NCBI GenBank assembly: GCA_024508675.1
Contig: JANINQ010000005.1
Location: 372,001 to 436,000 of the forward strand
Reading direction: 5' to 3'
Origin: Afipia sp.
GTDB lineage: Bacteria > Pseudomonadota > Alphaproteobacteria > Rhizobiales > Xanthobacteraceae
Length of the DNA: 64,000 nucleotides
Part shown: in pieces, positions 32,273-40,429 of the stretch
How the letters are laid out: every line of letters begins with the position of its first letter
Numbering within the stretch: the first letter of the stretch is position 1
Position numbers and translations under genes: made by a program
Notes under the pieces: model-generated
The model's database searches: none
The model's input: the letters and a program-made list of their open reading frames with translations, nothing else
What the model was told of the DNA's origin: nothing

Positions 32273-33007
32273 TTACTCTTCGAGGACGCCGAGGTAGGCA
32301 TCCCGGATAATCGGATCGGCCAGCAGTTCGCTGCCTGAGCCCGATCTGACGATCCGGCCCATGTCCATGACAAAGGCCTCGTGACATAGATCGAGAGCAG
32401 TCGTGACATCCTGTTCGACGAGCAGGATCGACATACCCTCTTCATTCAGTGCGCGCAGCGCGGCGACAAGCTGTTCCACCAGCAGCGGCGAGAGACCCAG
32501 TGACAGTTCGTCGATCATCAGCAACTTCGGTGCACTCATCAGGCCGCGACCGATCGCGCACATCTGCTGCTCTCCACCGGAGAGCGTTGCAGCAGCCTGA
32601 TTGCGGCGCTCGAACAACTTCGGAAAGGTTCCGTAGACCCTGTCCATGTTGCGGCCGATTTCCGCGCGCGAGGCCCTGCGCGAATAGGCTCCCATCAGAA
32701 GATTGTCTTCGATGCTCATGGCGCCGAACAGACGCCGCCCTTCAGGCACATGGACAATGCCGTGCGACAAAATTTGAGCGGCGCTCGCGCCTGCAAGATT
32801 CTCACCTTCCGAGCGATATGAGCCGGATTGCACCGGAATGAGGCCCGACAGCGCGCGCATCAGGGTCGTCTTGCCCGCGCCATTGGACCCGATCAGTGCG
32901 GTGATCTGCCCCTTGCGCACGGCAAGGTCGATACCCCACAGCACCTGGACTTCACCGTAACCGGCGCGAAGGCCCTGCAATTCGAGAATGAGACCCGGTT
33001 CAGCCAT
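32273..33007 (-). CDS. livF: LIV-type ABC transporter ATPase (LivF)
   Basis: A 244-residue ATPase with Walker A ALIGSNGAGKTTLMRAL, signature LSGGEQQMCAIGRGLM, Walker B KLLMIDELSLGLSP (Glu-Leu in place of Glu-Pro, usual for LivF) and LLVEQDVTTAL. The start at 33007 (MAEPGLILELQGLRAGYG) is standard; an upstream open stretch has no family match. It overlaps the livG stop by eight bases. This importer is a second, separate HAAT system from the one at 5954-10628; its permeases are unfused. It is followed by the RidA/CnbZ-like gene after 48 bases. Confidence 0.92.
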   Translation of the reverse strand: MAEPGLILELQGLRAGYGEVQVLWGIDLAVRKGQITALIGSNGAGKTTLMRALSGLIPVQSGSYRSEGENLAGASAAQILSHGIVHVPEGRRLFGAMSIEDNLLMGAYSRRASRAEIGRNMDRVYGTFPKLFERRNQAAATLSGGEQQMCAIGRGLMSAPKLLMIDELSLGLSPLLVEQLVAALRALNEEGMSILLVEQDVTTALDLCHEAFVMDMGRIVRSGSGSELLADPIIRDAYLGVLEE

Positions 33008-33749
33008 GGGACGCGGCCCTCTGGGCATATTGCTGGCCAAGATAGGCTTCGACAACCGCAGGATTCTTGATGACGTCCCGCGGCATGCCGTCGGCAATCA
33101 GCTTTCCATTGTGGAGTACGACGATCCGCGTGCAGACATTGAGCACGACCTTCATCAAGTGCTCGATCATCACGATGGTGATGCCGCTGGCTGCAAGTTC
33201 ATGAATCAACCGAGTCGCCCGCTCGACTTCGGCGCTGTTCAATCCGGCGTTGACTTCATCAAGGAACAGCAGCTTCGGCTTCATCGCCAGCGCTTTGGCC
33301 AATTCGAGGCGTTTGCGCATCGCCAATGTCAGCGTCGCTGCCGGTTGATCGGATTGCGCCTCAAGACCGACGAAGGCCAGTTGTTCGCGCGCAGACTCAC
33401 GTGCGGACTTCAGACTCTCATTGGGCTGGGAAAACAGTGCCGCCGCCGCCACATTATCCAGCGCCGAAAGTTCAGCAAAGGGCTGCACGATCTGAAACGT
33501 GCGCGACAGGCCGAGGCGCGCAGACTGATAGGTCTTCACGCGCGTAATATCCTGTCCCGCGAACGTCACCGATCCGGAACTTGCAGGAGTAACGCCGGTC
33601 ACAACATTGACGAGCGTTGTCTTGCCGGCGCCGTTCGGACCGATCAGGCCGAGCACCTCGCCCTTGTTGATGCTGAGCGAGACATCGCTTAGCGCCTTGA
33701 GGCCGCTGAAATGCCGGGAGACGGATTGAAGCCGGAGAATCTCAGACAC
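33000..33749 (-). CDS. livG: LIV-type ABC transporter ATPase (LivG)
   Basis: A 249-residue ATPase with Walker A GLIGPNGAGKTTLVNVVTG, the LivG-typical LSRTFQIVQPF, signature region AATLTLAMRKRLELAKALA (a diverged LSGG), Walker B KLLFLDEVNAGLNS and IVMIEHLMKVVL. The likely start is GTG at 33749 (VSEILRLQSVSRHF), overlapping the livM stop by eight bases; an upstream GTG at 33779 would add ten unlike residues. It works with LivF to power the LivH/LivM channel. Ligand unknown; the operon also holds a RidA/CnbZ-like protein. Confidence 0.9.
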   Translation of the reverse strand: MSEILRLQSVSRHFSGLKALSDVSLSINKGEVLGLIGPNGAGKTTLVNVVTGVTPASSGSVTFAGQDITRVKTYQSARLGLSRTFQIVQPFAELSALDNVAAAALFSQPNESLKSARESAREQLAFVGLEAQSDQPAATLTLAMRKRLELAKALAMKPKLLFLDEVNAGLNSAEVERATRLIHELAASGITIVMIEHLMKVVLNVCTRIVVLHNGKLIADGMPRDVIKNPAVVEAYLGQQYAQRAASHG

Positions 33750-34677
33750 GCTTCGGCCTCCATGACAACAGCCGATCACGCAGCGACATCAATCCATGCG
33801 GGAGGAAGAGAAGCAACGCCACGATCAGAACACCAAGAACGCCGCTGTGAATCTGGATGTAATTGCGCCAGACAACCTCCTCCAGTCCGAGATAGACCAG
33901 CGCGCCAACCACAACACCAAGCGGCGAACCCAGCCCGCCAATCAGCGCCATCACGATGGGCTTCACCGAATAGAGAATGTCGAACACGTCCGACGGGTCG
34001 ATATAATGAACCCATGCGGCATAGATCCCACCTGCGACACTCACGAAGCAAGCGGACAAGCCAAAGGCGATACTCTTATAGAGTGTGGCGTTGAGGCCGA
34101 TCATATTGGCGGCGGTTTCATTCTGCCGGATGCAGCCAAGTCCGAAGCCGAGCTTCGATCCCGCGACAACGATCACCATCAACGCGGTCGCAAACAACAG
34201 CGCCCACATGGCAAAGAAGAAGAACGTCGCATCCGACATCACACCTGCCCCGGACGAGAGCGGGATGTTCAGCCCCATTCCGCCACCGGTCAGATCGGTG
34301 GCGTTGTTGACGAGTTCACGGAACACCTCGATCAGCGAGAGGCTGGCAATCGCGAAATAATGTCCCCGCAGGCGCAGCAGGGCAGCACCAAGCAATGCGG
34401 CAAGTGCGAACGATGCGATCCATGTTATTGGCACAGCAACGACCAGCGGCACACCCCGGGCGAGCAATACGCCTGTCGTGTATGCGCCGAACCCGAAGAA
34501 CGCAGCCGTTGCGAACGACGGGTAACCGGCAAGGCCGCCGACGATATTCCAGGACAGGGCCAGGATGGCATACATGCAGGCAATGGTGCCAAGCCGCAAA
34601 GCATAAGCACCACCGAAAAGCGGTAAAGCCGCGATGCAGGCGATGAGTACGAGCAAAATAAGATTCGAGCGGGTCAT
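33742..34677 (-). CDS. livM: LIV-type ABC transporter permease (LivM)
   Basis: A 311-residue integral membrane protein. The start at 34677 (MTRSNLILLVLIACIAALPLF) overlaps the livH stop (ATGA); longer upstream sequence is Arg-rich and not membrane-like. It has the LivM element SFATAAFFGFGAYTTGVLLARG, a GLGCIRQNETAANMIGLN coupling region and the loop MALIGGLGSPLGVVVGALVY, with about eight to nine hydrophobic helices. With LivH it forms the transport path for a branched-chain amino acid, amide or carboxylate. Confidence 0.92.
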   Translation of the reverse strand: MTRSNLILLVLIACIAALPLFGGAYALRLGTIACMYAILALSWNIVGGLAGYPSFATAAFFGFGAYTTGVLLARGVPLVVAVPITWIASFALAALLGAALLRLRGHYFAIASLSLIEVFRELVNNATDLTGGGMGLNIPLSSGAGVMSDATFFFFAMWALLFATALMVIVVAGSKLGFGLGCIRQNETAANMIGLNATLYKSIAFGLSACFVSVAGGIYAAWVHYIDPSDVFDILYSVKPIVMALIGGLGSPLGVVVGALVYLGLEEVVWRNYIQIHSGVLGVLIVALLLFLPHGLMSLRDRLLSWRPKRV

Positions 34678-35540
34678 TCGAAGCCCTTCCGGCCAAGCAG
34701 GCCCTGAGGGCGAACAATCAGGAAAATGATCAGCAGGACGAACGACAGCGTCGTCGCATGCGCTGGGCCGATCAGCGTTGAACCGATGCCTTCGATCAGC
34801 GCCAGCAGAATGCCCCCGGCCAGCGCGCCCGACACACTGCCAAGCCCTCCCAGCACGCAAACGACAAAGGCTTTGCCGAGATAGGCTGTGGAGGTCAGCG
34901 GCGAGATCGGAAAAATCAACGCCATCAGTACGCCGGCACAGCCTGCCAGAGCCGCGCCGAGGCCAAATGCGATCGCATATATCGAATTGACATCGACCCC
35001 CATCAATGTCGCGGCATCACGATCCAGCCGAACCGCGACAATGGCGCGGCCGACGCGCAGCCGCCGCAGGATGAGATAAAGCACGCCGGTCAATGCCAGT
35101 GCAGACGCTGTCGCAATCAGCCGATCGATCGGAACAACGACGTCGAACAACGAGATCGATCCCATCGGCGGCGTCAGCGTCAGCTTCCGGTAATCGGCCT
35201 TGAAGAAGTAGATCATCGCATTGTTGAGGATCAGGTCGAGACCGAACGTCAGGGTCAGCGTTACAAGCACCGGCGCGGTAATCACCCGATTGAGGATCAG
35301 ACGCTGGATCAGGTAGCCGAACACAAAGAAGAGCGGTGCGGCGATCAGAAGCGCATACCACGGCGAGATATGCAGCGACTGATAGAGTCCCCAAGCCAGA
35401 TAGGCGCCGAGGACGATAAACGAGCCATGGATCAGGTTGATGACGTTGAGAACGCCCCAGACCAGCGAGAAGCCGATTGCGATACAGGCATACAGGCAGC
35501 CCAGCACCAAAGCATTGATCAGAACCTGGGCCGCCAGCAT
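34674..35540 (-). CDS. livH: LIV-type ABC transporter permease (LivH)
   Basis: A 288-residue membrane protein with the LivH-type opening AQVLINALVLGCLYACIAIGF, the SLVWGVLNVINLIHGSFIVLG stretch, the coupling loop AVRLDRDAATLMGVDVNSIY and AFVVCVLGGLGSVSGALAGG. It starts 28 bases after the livK stop and ends in an ATGA overlap with livM. The gap to livK holds no clear hairpin, unlike the first LIV system. Substrate is not readable from the permease. Confidence 0.93.
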   Translation of the reverse strand: MLAAQVLINALVLGCLYACIAIGFSLVWGVLNVINLIHGSFIVLGAYLAWGLYQSLHISPWYALLIAAPLFFVFGYLIQRLILNRVITAPVLVTLTLTFGLDLILNNAMIYFFKADYRKLTLTPPMGSISLFDVVVPIDRLIATASALALTGVLYLILRRLRVGRAIVAVRLDRDAATLMGVDVNSIYAIAFGLGAALAGCAGVLMALIFPISPLTSTAYLGKAFVVCVLGGLGSVSGALAGGILLALIEGIGSTLIGPAHATTLSFVLLIIFLIVRPQGLLGRKGFE

Positions 35541-35568
35541 GTGATGTCCTCGCCTCCTGCTCTCTTGA

Positions 35569-36780
35569 TCAGTTCACGCCGAGCTTGAATTCGCCCTGCT
35601 TGATCAGCGCAGGCGAGAGCACGACGGGCTTGCCACCCTGAAGCTGGAAGACCGGCGGCTCGAGAGAGTTGATCTGGCCGGTGGGACCGAACTTCACCGG
35701 ACCGAAGAATGTCATCACGTCCATCTTCGCCAGTTCATCGCGGACCTTGTCCTTGTCGAGCGAACCGGCCTTCTCGATTGCCATCTGGAACAATGCGCCC
35801 GACACCGATGCCGAAGCCTGTGCGTAGTCAGGTTCCGACTTATACTTTTCCTTGAACAGCTTCACGTAGTTCGCGGTCGTACCGAAAATGTCCTTGCCGG
35901 AGTATTGAGCGGCCGGATGCCACCAGGCAGCGCTGGTGATGTTTTCACCGCCCGCTCCGGCTGCATCGATGAACTCCTGATAGGCCGGACCCGCGATCAT
36001 AGAAACCACGGTGGCCTTGATCTGCTGATCTGCCATCTGCTTTTTCACCAGCAGAAGGTCGTTGATGTAACCGGTCACAAAAATCCATTGCGGAGCCAGC
36101 GACTTGATCTGCGACAATGTCGCGGAATGATCGAGCGTGCCGATCGCATACTTCTCGAAGTAAGCGACTTCCAACCCGTTGCCCTTCGCCGACTTCTCCA
36201 TTTCCTGCGCGATGGCGAGCGGGAACAAGTCATTGCGCGCCAGAATGGCGACCTTCTTCACGTCCGGCGCTTTCGCCTTGACCATCTGCGTCAGAGGCGT
36301 GGTGAGCGTGTCGTTCGGTGTGAAGGTGCCGAACAGGTACTTGTAGCCCTGATCGTAGACCTGCGACGACGACGCAGTCGCTGCGATGGTCGGCACCTTG
36401 TATTTTTCGGAAACACTGCTTCCGGCCTTGGCCGCGCCAGATCCGAACGGCCCGAACAGGAAGTTGACGTTGTTCTGGGTGATCATCTGTTCGGTGGTCT
36501 GCACTGCGCGGGGCGTGTTCGACTGATAGTCCGCGTAGACGATCTCGACCTTGTACTTCTTGCCCCCGACCGAAATGCCGCCCGCCTTGTTGGCCTGTTC
36601 GGCCCACAGGTCATATCCCTGCTGCTGCTTGATGGCTTCCGGCGCCAAAGGCCCGGTGAGCGGCAGCGGCGCACCGAACTTGATGACGTCCTGCGCCATC
36701 GCTGCAGTTGCCGACAATCCGAGCGAAGCGACGATCAAGAGCGAATTCAAACCACACGAGACGAGCCGGGAGCGAGCCAT
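35569..36780 (-). CDS. LIV-type periplasmic substrate-binding protein (LivK-like)
   Basis: A 403-residue binding protein. The Sec signal peptide is residues about 1-29 (LLIVASLGLSATAAMAQD). The mature protein has VIKFGAPLPLTGPLAPEAIKQ, YDLWAEQANKAGGISVGGKKYKVEIVYADY, and TTEQMITQNNVNFLFGPFGSG, the Peripla_BP_6 core. Tyr and acidic residues near the cleft (YADYQSN, GPFGSGAA) are typical of amino-acid or amide/aromatic acid binders. It is the first gene of the five-gene importer operon plus RidA-like gene and is divergent from a LysR regulator 168 bases away, so that regulator is probably its activator. Confidence 0.92.
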   Translation of the reverse strand: MARSRLVSCGLNSLLIVASLGLSATAAMAQDVIKFGAPLPLTGPLAPEAIKQQQGYDLWAEQANKAGGISVGGKKYKVEIVYADYQSNTPRAVQTTEQMITQNNVNFLFGPFGSGAAKAGSSVSEKYKVPTIAATASSSQVYDQGYKYLFGTFTPNDTLTTPLTQMVKAKAPDVKKVAILARNDLFPLAIAQEMEKSAKGNGLEVAYFEKYAIGTLDHSATLSQIKSLAPQWIFVTGYINDLLLVKKQMADQQIKATVVSMIAGPAYQEFIDAAGAGGENITSAAWWHPAAQYSGKDIFGTTANYVKLFKEKYKSEPDYAQASASVSGALFQMAIEKAGSLDKDKVRDELAKMDVMTFFGPVKFGPTGQINSLEPPVFQLQGGKPVVLSPALIKQGEFKLGVN

Positions 36781-36948
36781 CCAGATTCTCCATCAAAGAC
36801 CGAGGGTGCACCTATCGGAAATCTTGGCAAAATCAGGGATCGAATAAAAGCATTGAATTTAGAAGCAAACGGTCTGAAAATTCGAACGCTATGCAGCGTA
36901 TGCCCGATCGAAAAGCATTCGCTCCGCGAACGAACGGTTTTGAGAAAC

Positions 36949-37851
36949 ATGATTGAATCCACTGCGCTGCGGTATTTTCGTGAGGTTACCGAACGCGGCT
37001 CGATCAAACGGGCCGCAGAATCCCTTCGGATTGCGCCCAGCGCGATCAGCCGGCAGGTTCAAGGCCTTGAGGACGAGCTTTCGGTCAAACTGTTCGAACG
37101 CGGCGCGCGCGGGATGAACCTCACCAACGCCGGCCAACTGCTCTATCGCTATGCACAAGAGAGCCAGTTGAAACTGGACCGGGTCCGCGCGCAGGTGGAG
37201 GAATTCGACTCGCTGCAGCGCGGCCATGTGAAGCTGGCAACCGTCGAAGGCCTTCTGGCCAGCTTCCTGTCGGATTTCGTGGTCGATCTTTCGAGAGACT
37301 ATCCAGGCATCTCGATCACGGTGACCACCGTTGGATCGCGCGGCGTTGCCGAAATGGTTGGCCGGCATGAAGCCGACCTTGGACTGGTCTTCGGGCGCGC
37401 CCCTCGCCGCGACCTCATAGAACTGGCCCGGATGCGGCAATCATTGTGCCTGATGGTTTCACCACAGCACGCAATGGCCGGAAAGAGCTACTGCACCATA
37501 AAAGAACTGGCCGGCCTTCGTGTCATTTTGCCGGACCCATCGTTCGGTATTCGTCAGGAAATCGATCGCGCCTGCGCCAAGGCAAACATCGAACTCGATC
37601 CTTATGGCGAAACGAACTCGATCGCCTTCCTGCGGACGATCGCCGCCAAGACCGGGCTGGGAACCTTTCTGCCACGAAACGCTGCAATGCCCGAACTGCT
37701 GGCCGGGACTCTGGTCGCGATACCGCTCCGCGATAAACGGCTGGAAGCGACGCAGGTAACGCTGGTTCAGCAGGCTGCCCGAAACACCACGCCTTCAAGC
37801 CTTCGCGTGGCGCAATTGCTGGTCGACAGAATGAAAGAACAGAAGGACTAG
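36949..37851 (+). CDS. LysR-family transcriptional regulator
   Basis: A 300-residue regulator. Residues about 1-60 hold the LysR helix-turn-helix (LRYFREVTERGSIKRAAESL, then APSAISRQVQGLEDELSVKLFERG), followed by a linker helix and a two-lobed effector domain (GHVKLATVEGLLASFLSDFV, VEMVGRHEADLGLVF-like). The ATG at 36949 gives the normal length; the open frame runs 1 kb further upstream but that part is the shadow of livK. It is divergent from the second LIV operon, the classic LysR arrangement. A short dyad, ACGCT-ATGC-AGCGT, at 36886-36899 may be its site. Its effector is likely the imported compound or a product. Confidence 0.93.
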   Translation: MIESTALRYFREVTERGSIKRAAESLRIAPSAISRQVQGLEDELSVKLFERGARGMNLTNAGQLLYRYAQESQLKLDRVRAQVEEFDSLQRGHVKLATVEGLLASFLSDFVVDLSRDYPGISITVTTVGSRGVAEMVGRHEADLGLVFGRAPRRDLIELARMRQSLCLMVSPQHAMAGKSYCTIKELAGLRVILPDPSFGIRQEIDRACAKANIELDPYGETNSIAFLRTIAAKTGLGTFLPRNAAMPELLAGTLVAIPLRDKRLEATQVTLVQQAARNTTPSSLRVAQLLVDRMKEQKD

Positions 37852-37925
37852 CGGCGGACAGGTTCGCCGCTACCCGAGACTACCGGCCAGCCTTCCAATA
37901 TTGATGAGTTTATCACGTCCCGTTT

Positions 37926-39185
37926 TCAGGGGAACAGTCCTCGCGTCTGTTTGGCTGCGCGTACACGCTCGACACCAATTGCCATCGCAGCGGTTCGATT
38001 GAAGATTCCATCGCGTTTCGCCCGCGCAGCCATCTGATCGAATGCACGATTGAGAATCTGATACTCGCGCCGCATGACCTCCTCTTCCTCCCAGAACAGC
38101 TGTTGCAAGTCCTGCACCCACTCGAAGTAACTGACCACGACGCCGCCGGCGTTACAAAGAATGTCCGGAATCAAAAAGATGTCGTCCTGGCGCTTTTGCA
38201 GCACCAGGTCTGCGTCCGGCGTTGTCGGACCGTTAGCACCCTCAGCAAGTATTCTGCACTGCAATTTCTCGGCAATCGCCGCGTCGATGACACGCTCCGT
38301 CGCAGCGGGCACCAGAACATCGCAAGGCAATGTCAGCATGGCGACAGGATCGCATTGCGACTCTGCCGAATAACCGGAAAGACTGCCATGCTCAGCAACG
38401 TATTTTATCAGGCCGGGGACATCGAGGCCCGCAGGTCTATGCAGTGCGCATGTATGATCGCTTACTGCAATAACCTTTACACCCATCGACTGCAGCTCCG
38501 CAGCAGCAACCGAGCCAACATTTCCGAAGCCTTGGACTACCGCGGTCGCACTATTCAAGCCAATCGATCGCTCGGTCATCACGCGCTTGGCGAGATGCGC
38601 CACACCACGACCGGTGGCCTCACGTCGACCGAGAGTTCCTCCCGCACTGACCGGTTTCCCGGTCACGATTTCGGTCACAGTACGACCCTGATACATTGAG
38701 TACGTATCCATGAACCACGCCATCACCTGTTCGTTGGTTCCCATGTCAGGCGCCATGACATCGACATGGGACCCTACGAACGGGATCATCTCCTGCATGT
38801 AGCGGCGTGATAACGATTCAAGTTCAAGTGCAGAGAGGCTCGAAGGGTCGACACCGATCCCTCCCTTCGCTCCGCCGTACGGCAACCCGACCAGAGCGCA
38901 TTTCCAGCTCATCCAGATCGCGAGAGCCGCCACCTCGCCGAGATCAACGCTTGCAGCGAAGCGGGTGCCGCCCTTGGTCGGACCGAGCGTCAGGTGATGC
39001 TGAACACGATACCCCTCAAAAACCGCCGTCGATCCATCGTCCCGATGGATCGGGCAGGACACGACAATCGCCCGCTTTGGCAACAGCAGCCTGTCGCGCT
39101 CGTCCATAGGTATTGAGAGGTAGTCAGCAATGACGCCGAACTGCTTCGCCGCCATATCAAAAACCGGACCGCTGTAGACTGTCAT
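37926..39185 (-). CDS. Glu/Leu/Phe/Val-type amino acid dehydrogenase
   Basis: A 419-residue NAD(P)-dependent dehydrogenase. The substrate-binding domain has HHLTLGPTKGGTRFAASVDLGE and the catalytic-Lys region LVGLPYGGAKGGIGVDP; the Rossmann domain shows VVQGFGNVGSVAAAEL and later ILAEGANGPTTPDADLVL and ILCNAGGVVVSYFEW. These are hallmarks of glutamate dehydrogenase of about 420 residues, which interconverts glutamate and 2-oxoglutarate plus ammonium; leucine or valine dehydrogenases are shorter. The ATG at 39185 is preferred to a TTG at 39191. It stands alone between the LysR gene and small secreted proteins. The KGGTRF and NAG motifs are intact, so it should be active. Confidence 0.93.
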   Translation of the reverse strand: MTVYSGPVFDMAAKQFGVIADYLSIPMDERDRLLLPKRAIVVSCPIHRDDGSTAVFEGYRVQHHLTLGPTKGGTRFAASVDLGEVAALAIWMSWKCALVGLPYGGAKGGIGVDPSSLSALELESLSRRYMQEMIPFVGSHVDVMAPDMGTNEQVMAWFMDTYSMYQGRTVTEIVTGKPVSAGGTLGRREATGRGVAHLAKRVMTERSIGLNSATAVVQGFGNVGSVAAAELQSMGVKVIAVSDHTCALHRPAGLDVPGLIKYVAEHGSLSGYSAESQCDPVAMLTLPCDVLVPAATERVIDAAIAEKLQCRILAEGANGPTTPDADLVLQKRQDDIFLIPDILCNAGGVVVSYFEWVQDLQQLFWEEEEVMRREYQILNRAFDQMAARAKRDGIFNRTAAMAIGVERVRAAKQTRGLFP

Positions 39186-39371
39186 CGGCAACTCATCGTC
39201 TCGATCAACGACGAAGCGGACGGAGAAAGAATCGTTCCGTCGATGAAGCCTTATCGCATGAAAAAAGTTTTCTTGCTCCTCTTGCAGGCGACGGACTCAC
39301 CACGACAACAGGCCCGTAACTCCAGCATGCTGCGCTGAAGCATCCAGCCTGGGTTACGGAATTTTGGTCTG

Positions 39372-39581
39372 TCAGGTGCAGCGGCGAACCCTGACGCCGT
39401 TCACCCATACAGTCCGACAGACTACCGCCGGCCTGCGCACGACCGCCGCTCCACGAGGCCCGGCACATCCCGCGCGATAGACACCCTTTGCACAGACAAC
39501 GGCATTCGCTTCCGTGGTTTCAACCACCATTGTTCCGGCAAAAGCCATAAGGGCAGCAGCTACAAGCAAGATCGGACGCAT
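39372..39581 (-). CDS. Small secreted Cys-containing protein
   Basis: A 69-residue protein with a clear Sec signal (MRPILLVAAALMAFAGTMVV, cleavage likely after ANA) and a short mature chain with four Cys: VVCAKGVYRAGCAGPRGAAV and VVCRTVWVNGVRVRRC at the end. Two disulfides are possible. This pattern is common in Bradyrhizobium-like genomes but has no known function. It lies between the dehydrogenase and another small secreted Cys protein, on the same strand as both. A ribosome-binding AGGAG stretch lies just upstream. Confidence 0.75.
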   Translation of the reverse strand: MRPILLVAAALMAFAGTMVVETTEANAVVCAKGVYRAGCAGPRGAAVVRRPAVVCRTVWVNGVRVRRCT

Positions 39582-39643
39582 GAGTATCTCCTCCCGGCTG
39601 TGTGATTGATCTAGGCTCGGCCCTTCTCAGCGGAAATTGCCGA

Positions 39644-39868
39644 TTACTTCTTCTCCGCAGCAGTCAAAACTTTCTTGCAATTCGGCGTAAGCTTGTCGCT
39701 CGACTTCGAGAGACAGGCAATAATACGTCCCCCGCCCGGCTCAACGCCTTTGCAGAATTTCTCATAATCGCCCATGCACGCGCTGCGCTGCTCGGCTGTC
39801 AACTCCTGGGCGTAAGCACCTCCCGCAAGGGAAAGCAGCATGACCAGCAAGATTGTAGTTCGCATCAT
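39644..39868 (-). CDS. Secreted protein with one cysteine-rich (GLG1-type) repeat
   Basis: A 74-residue protein. The signal peptide is MMRTTILLVMLLSLAGGAYA; the mature part is one repeat, RSACMGDYEKFCKGVEPGGG then CLSKSSDKLTPNCKKVL, which has four Cys in the spacing of PF00839-type repeats. The same unit occurs three times in the protein encoded at 40430-41203. ATGs at 39868 and 39865 are both served by GGAGG. The role is unknown; the even Cys number suggests disulfide-bonded envelope protein. Confidence 0.8.
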   Translation of the reverse strand: MMRTTILLVMLLSLAGGAYAQELTAEQRSACMGDYEKFCKGVEPGGGRIIACLSKSSDKLTPNCKKVLTAAEKK

Positions 39869-40036
39869 AGACTCCCTCCATGTCTCGTCTCGCACAAACG
39901 CCGTCACGCGATCTGAACGCGAAAATCGACAGAATTCTTGCTTCCTGTCAGCGAAGCCGCTGTATTGCCGTGCCGGACAATTCAGGCGCATTTCTCGACA
40001 CTGATTTTCTCAGCACTTCGTTTCTCGGGGCTCATC

Positions 40037-40393
40037 ATGCAGGACATCAAAAGCAAGTGGCAGGCGTTCTACATCGACCATATCGAACAGGCCTCCAAGG
40101 AAATATTCGGCCATATCGAGAAGATGATAGTTGCGACCCTGATCATCTCGGCAGGCGCCCATGTCTCGAGCACTGATCCGGCCATACTTCTATTTGGCTA
40201 TTTGCGTCACAGTCTCGTCGGCCGGGGGGTCGAACTCTTCGGAATTATCCTCCTTACCCTCAACTTCCTGGACGGCCTCTACAAACTTTCAAAACTGAAA
40301 TGGCATATCGCGTATCAGGTTCTCATGGCCATCTGCTATGTCGCGTTGAGTGTGCGCCTCGTCCAGCTAATCCTTGCATTTCGCGGCGAGTAG
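40037..40393 (+). CDS. Small integral membrane protein of unknown function
   Basis: A 118-residue protein starting MQDIKSKWQAFYIDHIEQAS. A charged, amphipathic N-terminus is followed by three likely membrane helices at about 28-46 (IVATLIISAGAHVSSTDPA), 57-76 (LVGRGVELFGIILLTLNFLDG) and 87-113 (WHIAYQVLMAICYVALSVRLVQLILAF). I do not recognise a family. It is the only plus-strand gene between the two Cys-repeat genes and overlaps neither. The ATG at 40037 is the best start because upstream in-frame sequence lacks hydrophobic or family character. Confidence 0.65.
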   Translation: MQDIKSKWQAFYIDHIEQASKEIFGHIEKMIVATLIISAGAHVSSTDPAILLFGYLRHSLVGRGVELFGIILLTLNFLDGLYKLSKLKWHIAYQVLMAICYVALSVRLVQLILAFRGE

Positions 40394-40429
40394 CAAGCGC
40401 CATGTTTCGTCTGCGATACGTGCAAGTCG

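Noticed and set aside
35905-36948. An upstream extension of the LysR frame by about 350 codons
   Set aside because: The extension is antisense to livK and has no LysR-like sequence; the normal 300-residue protein starts at 36949.
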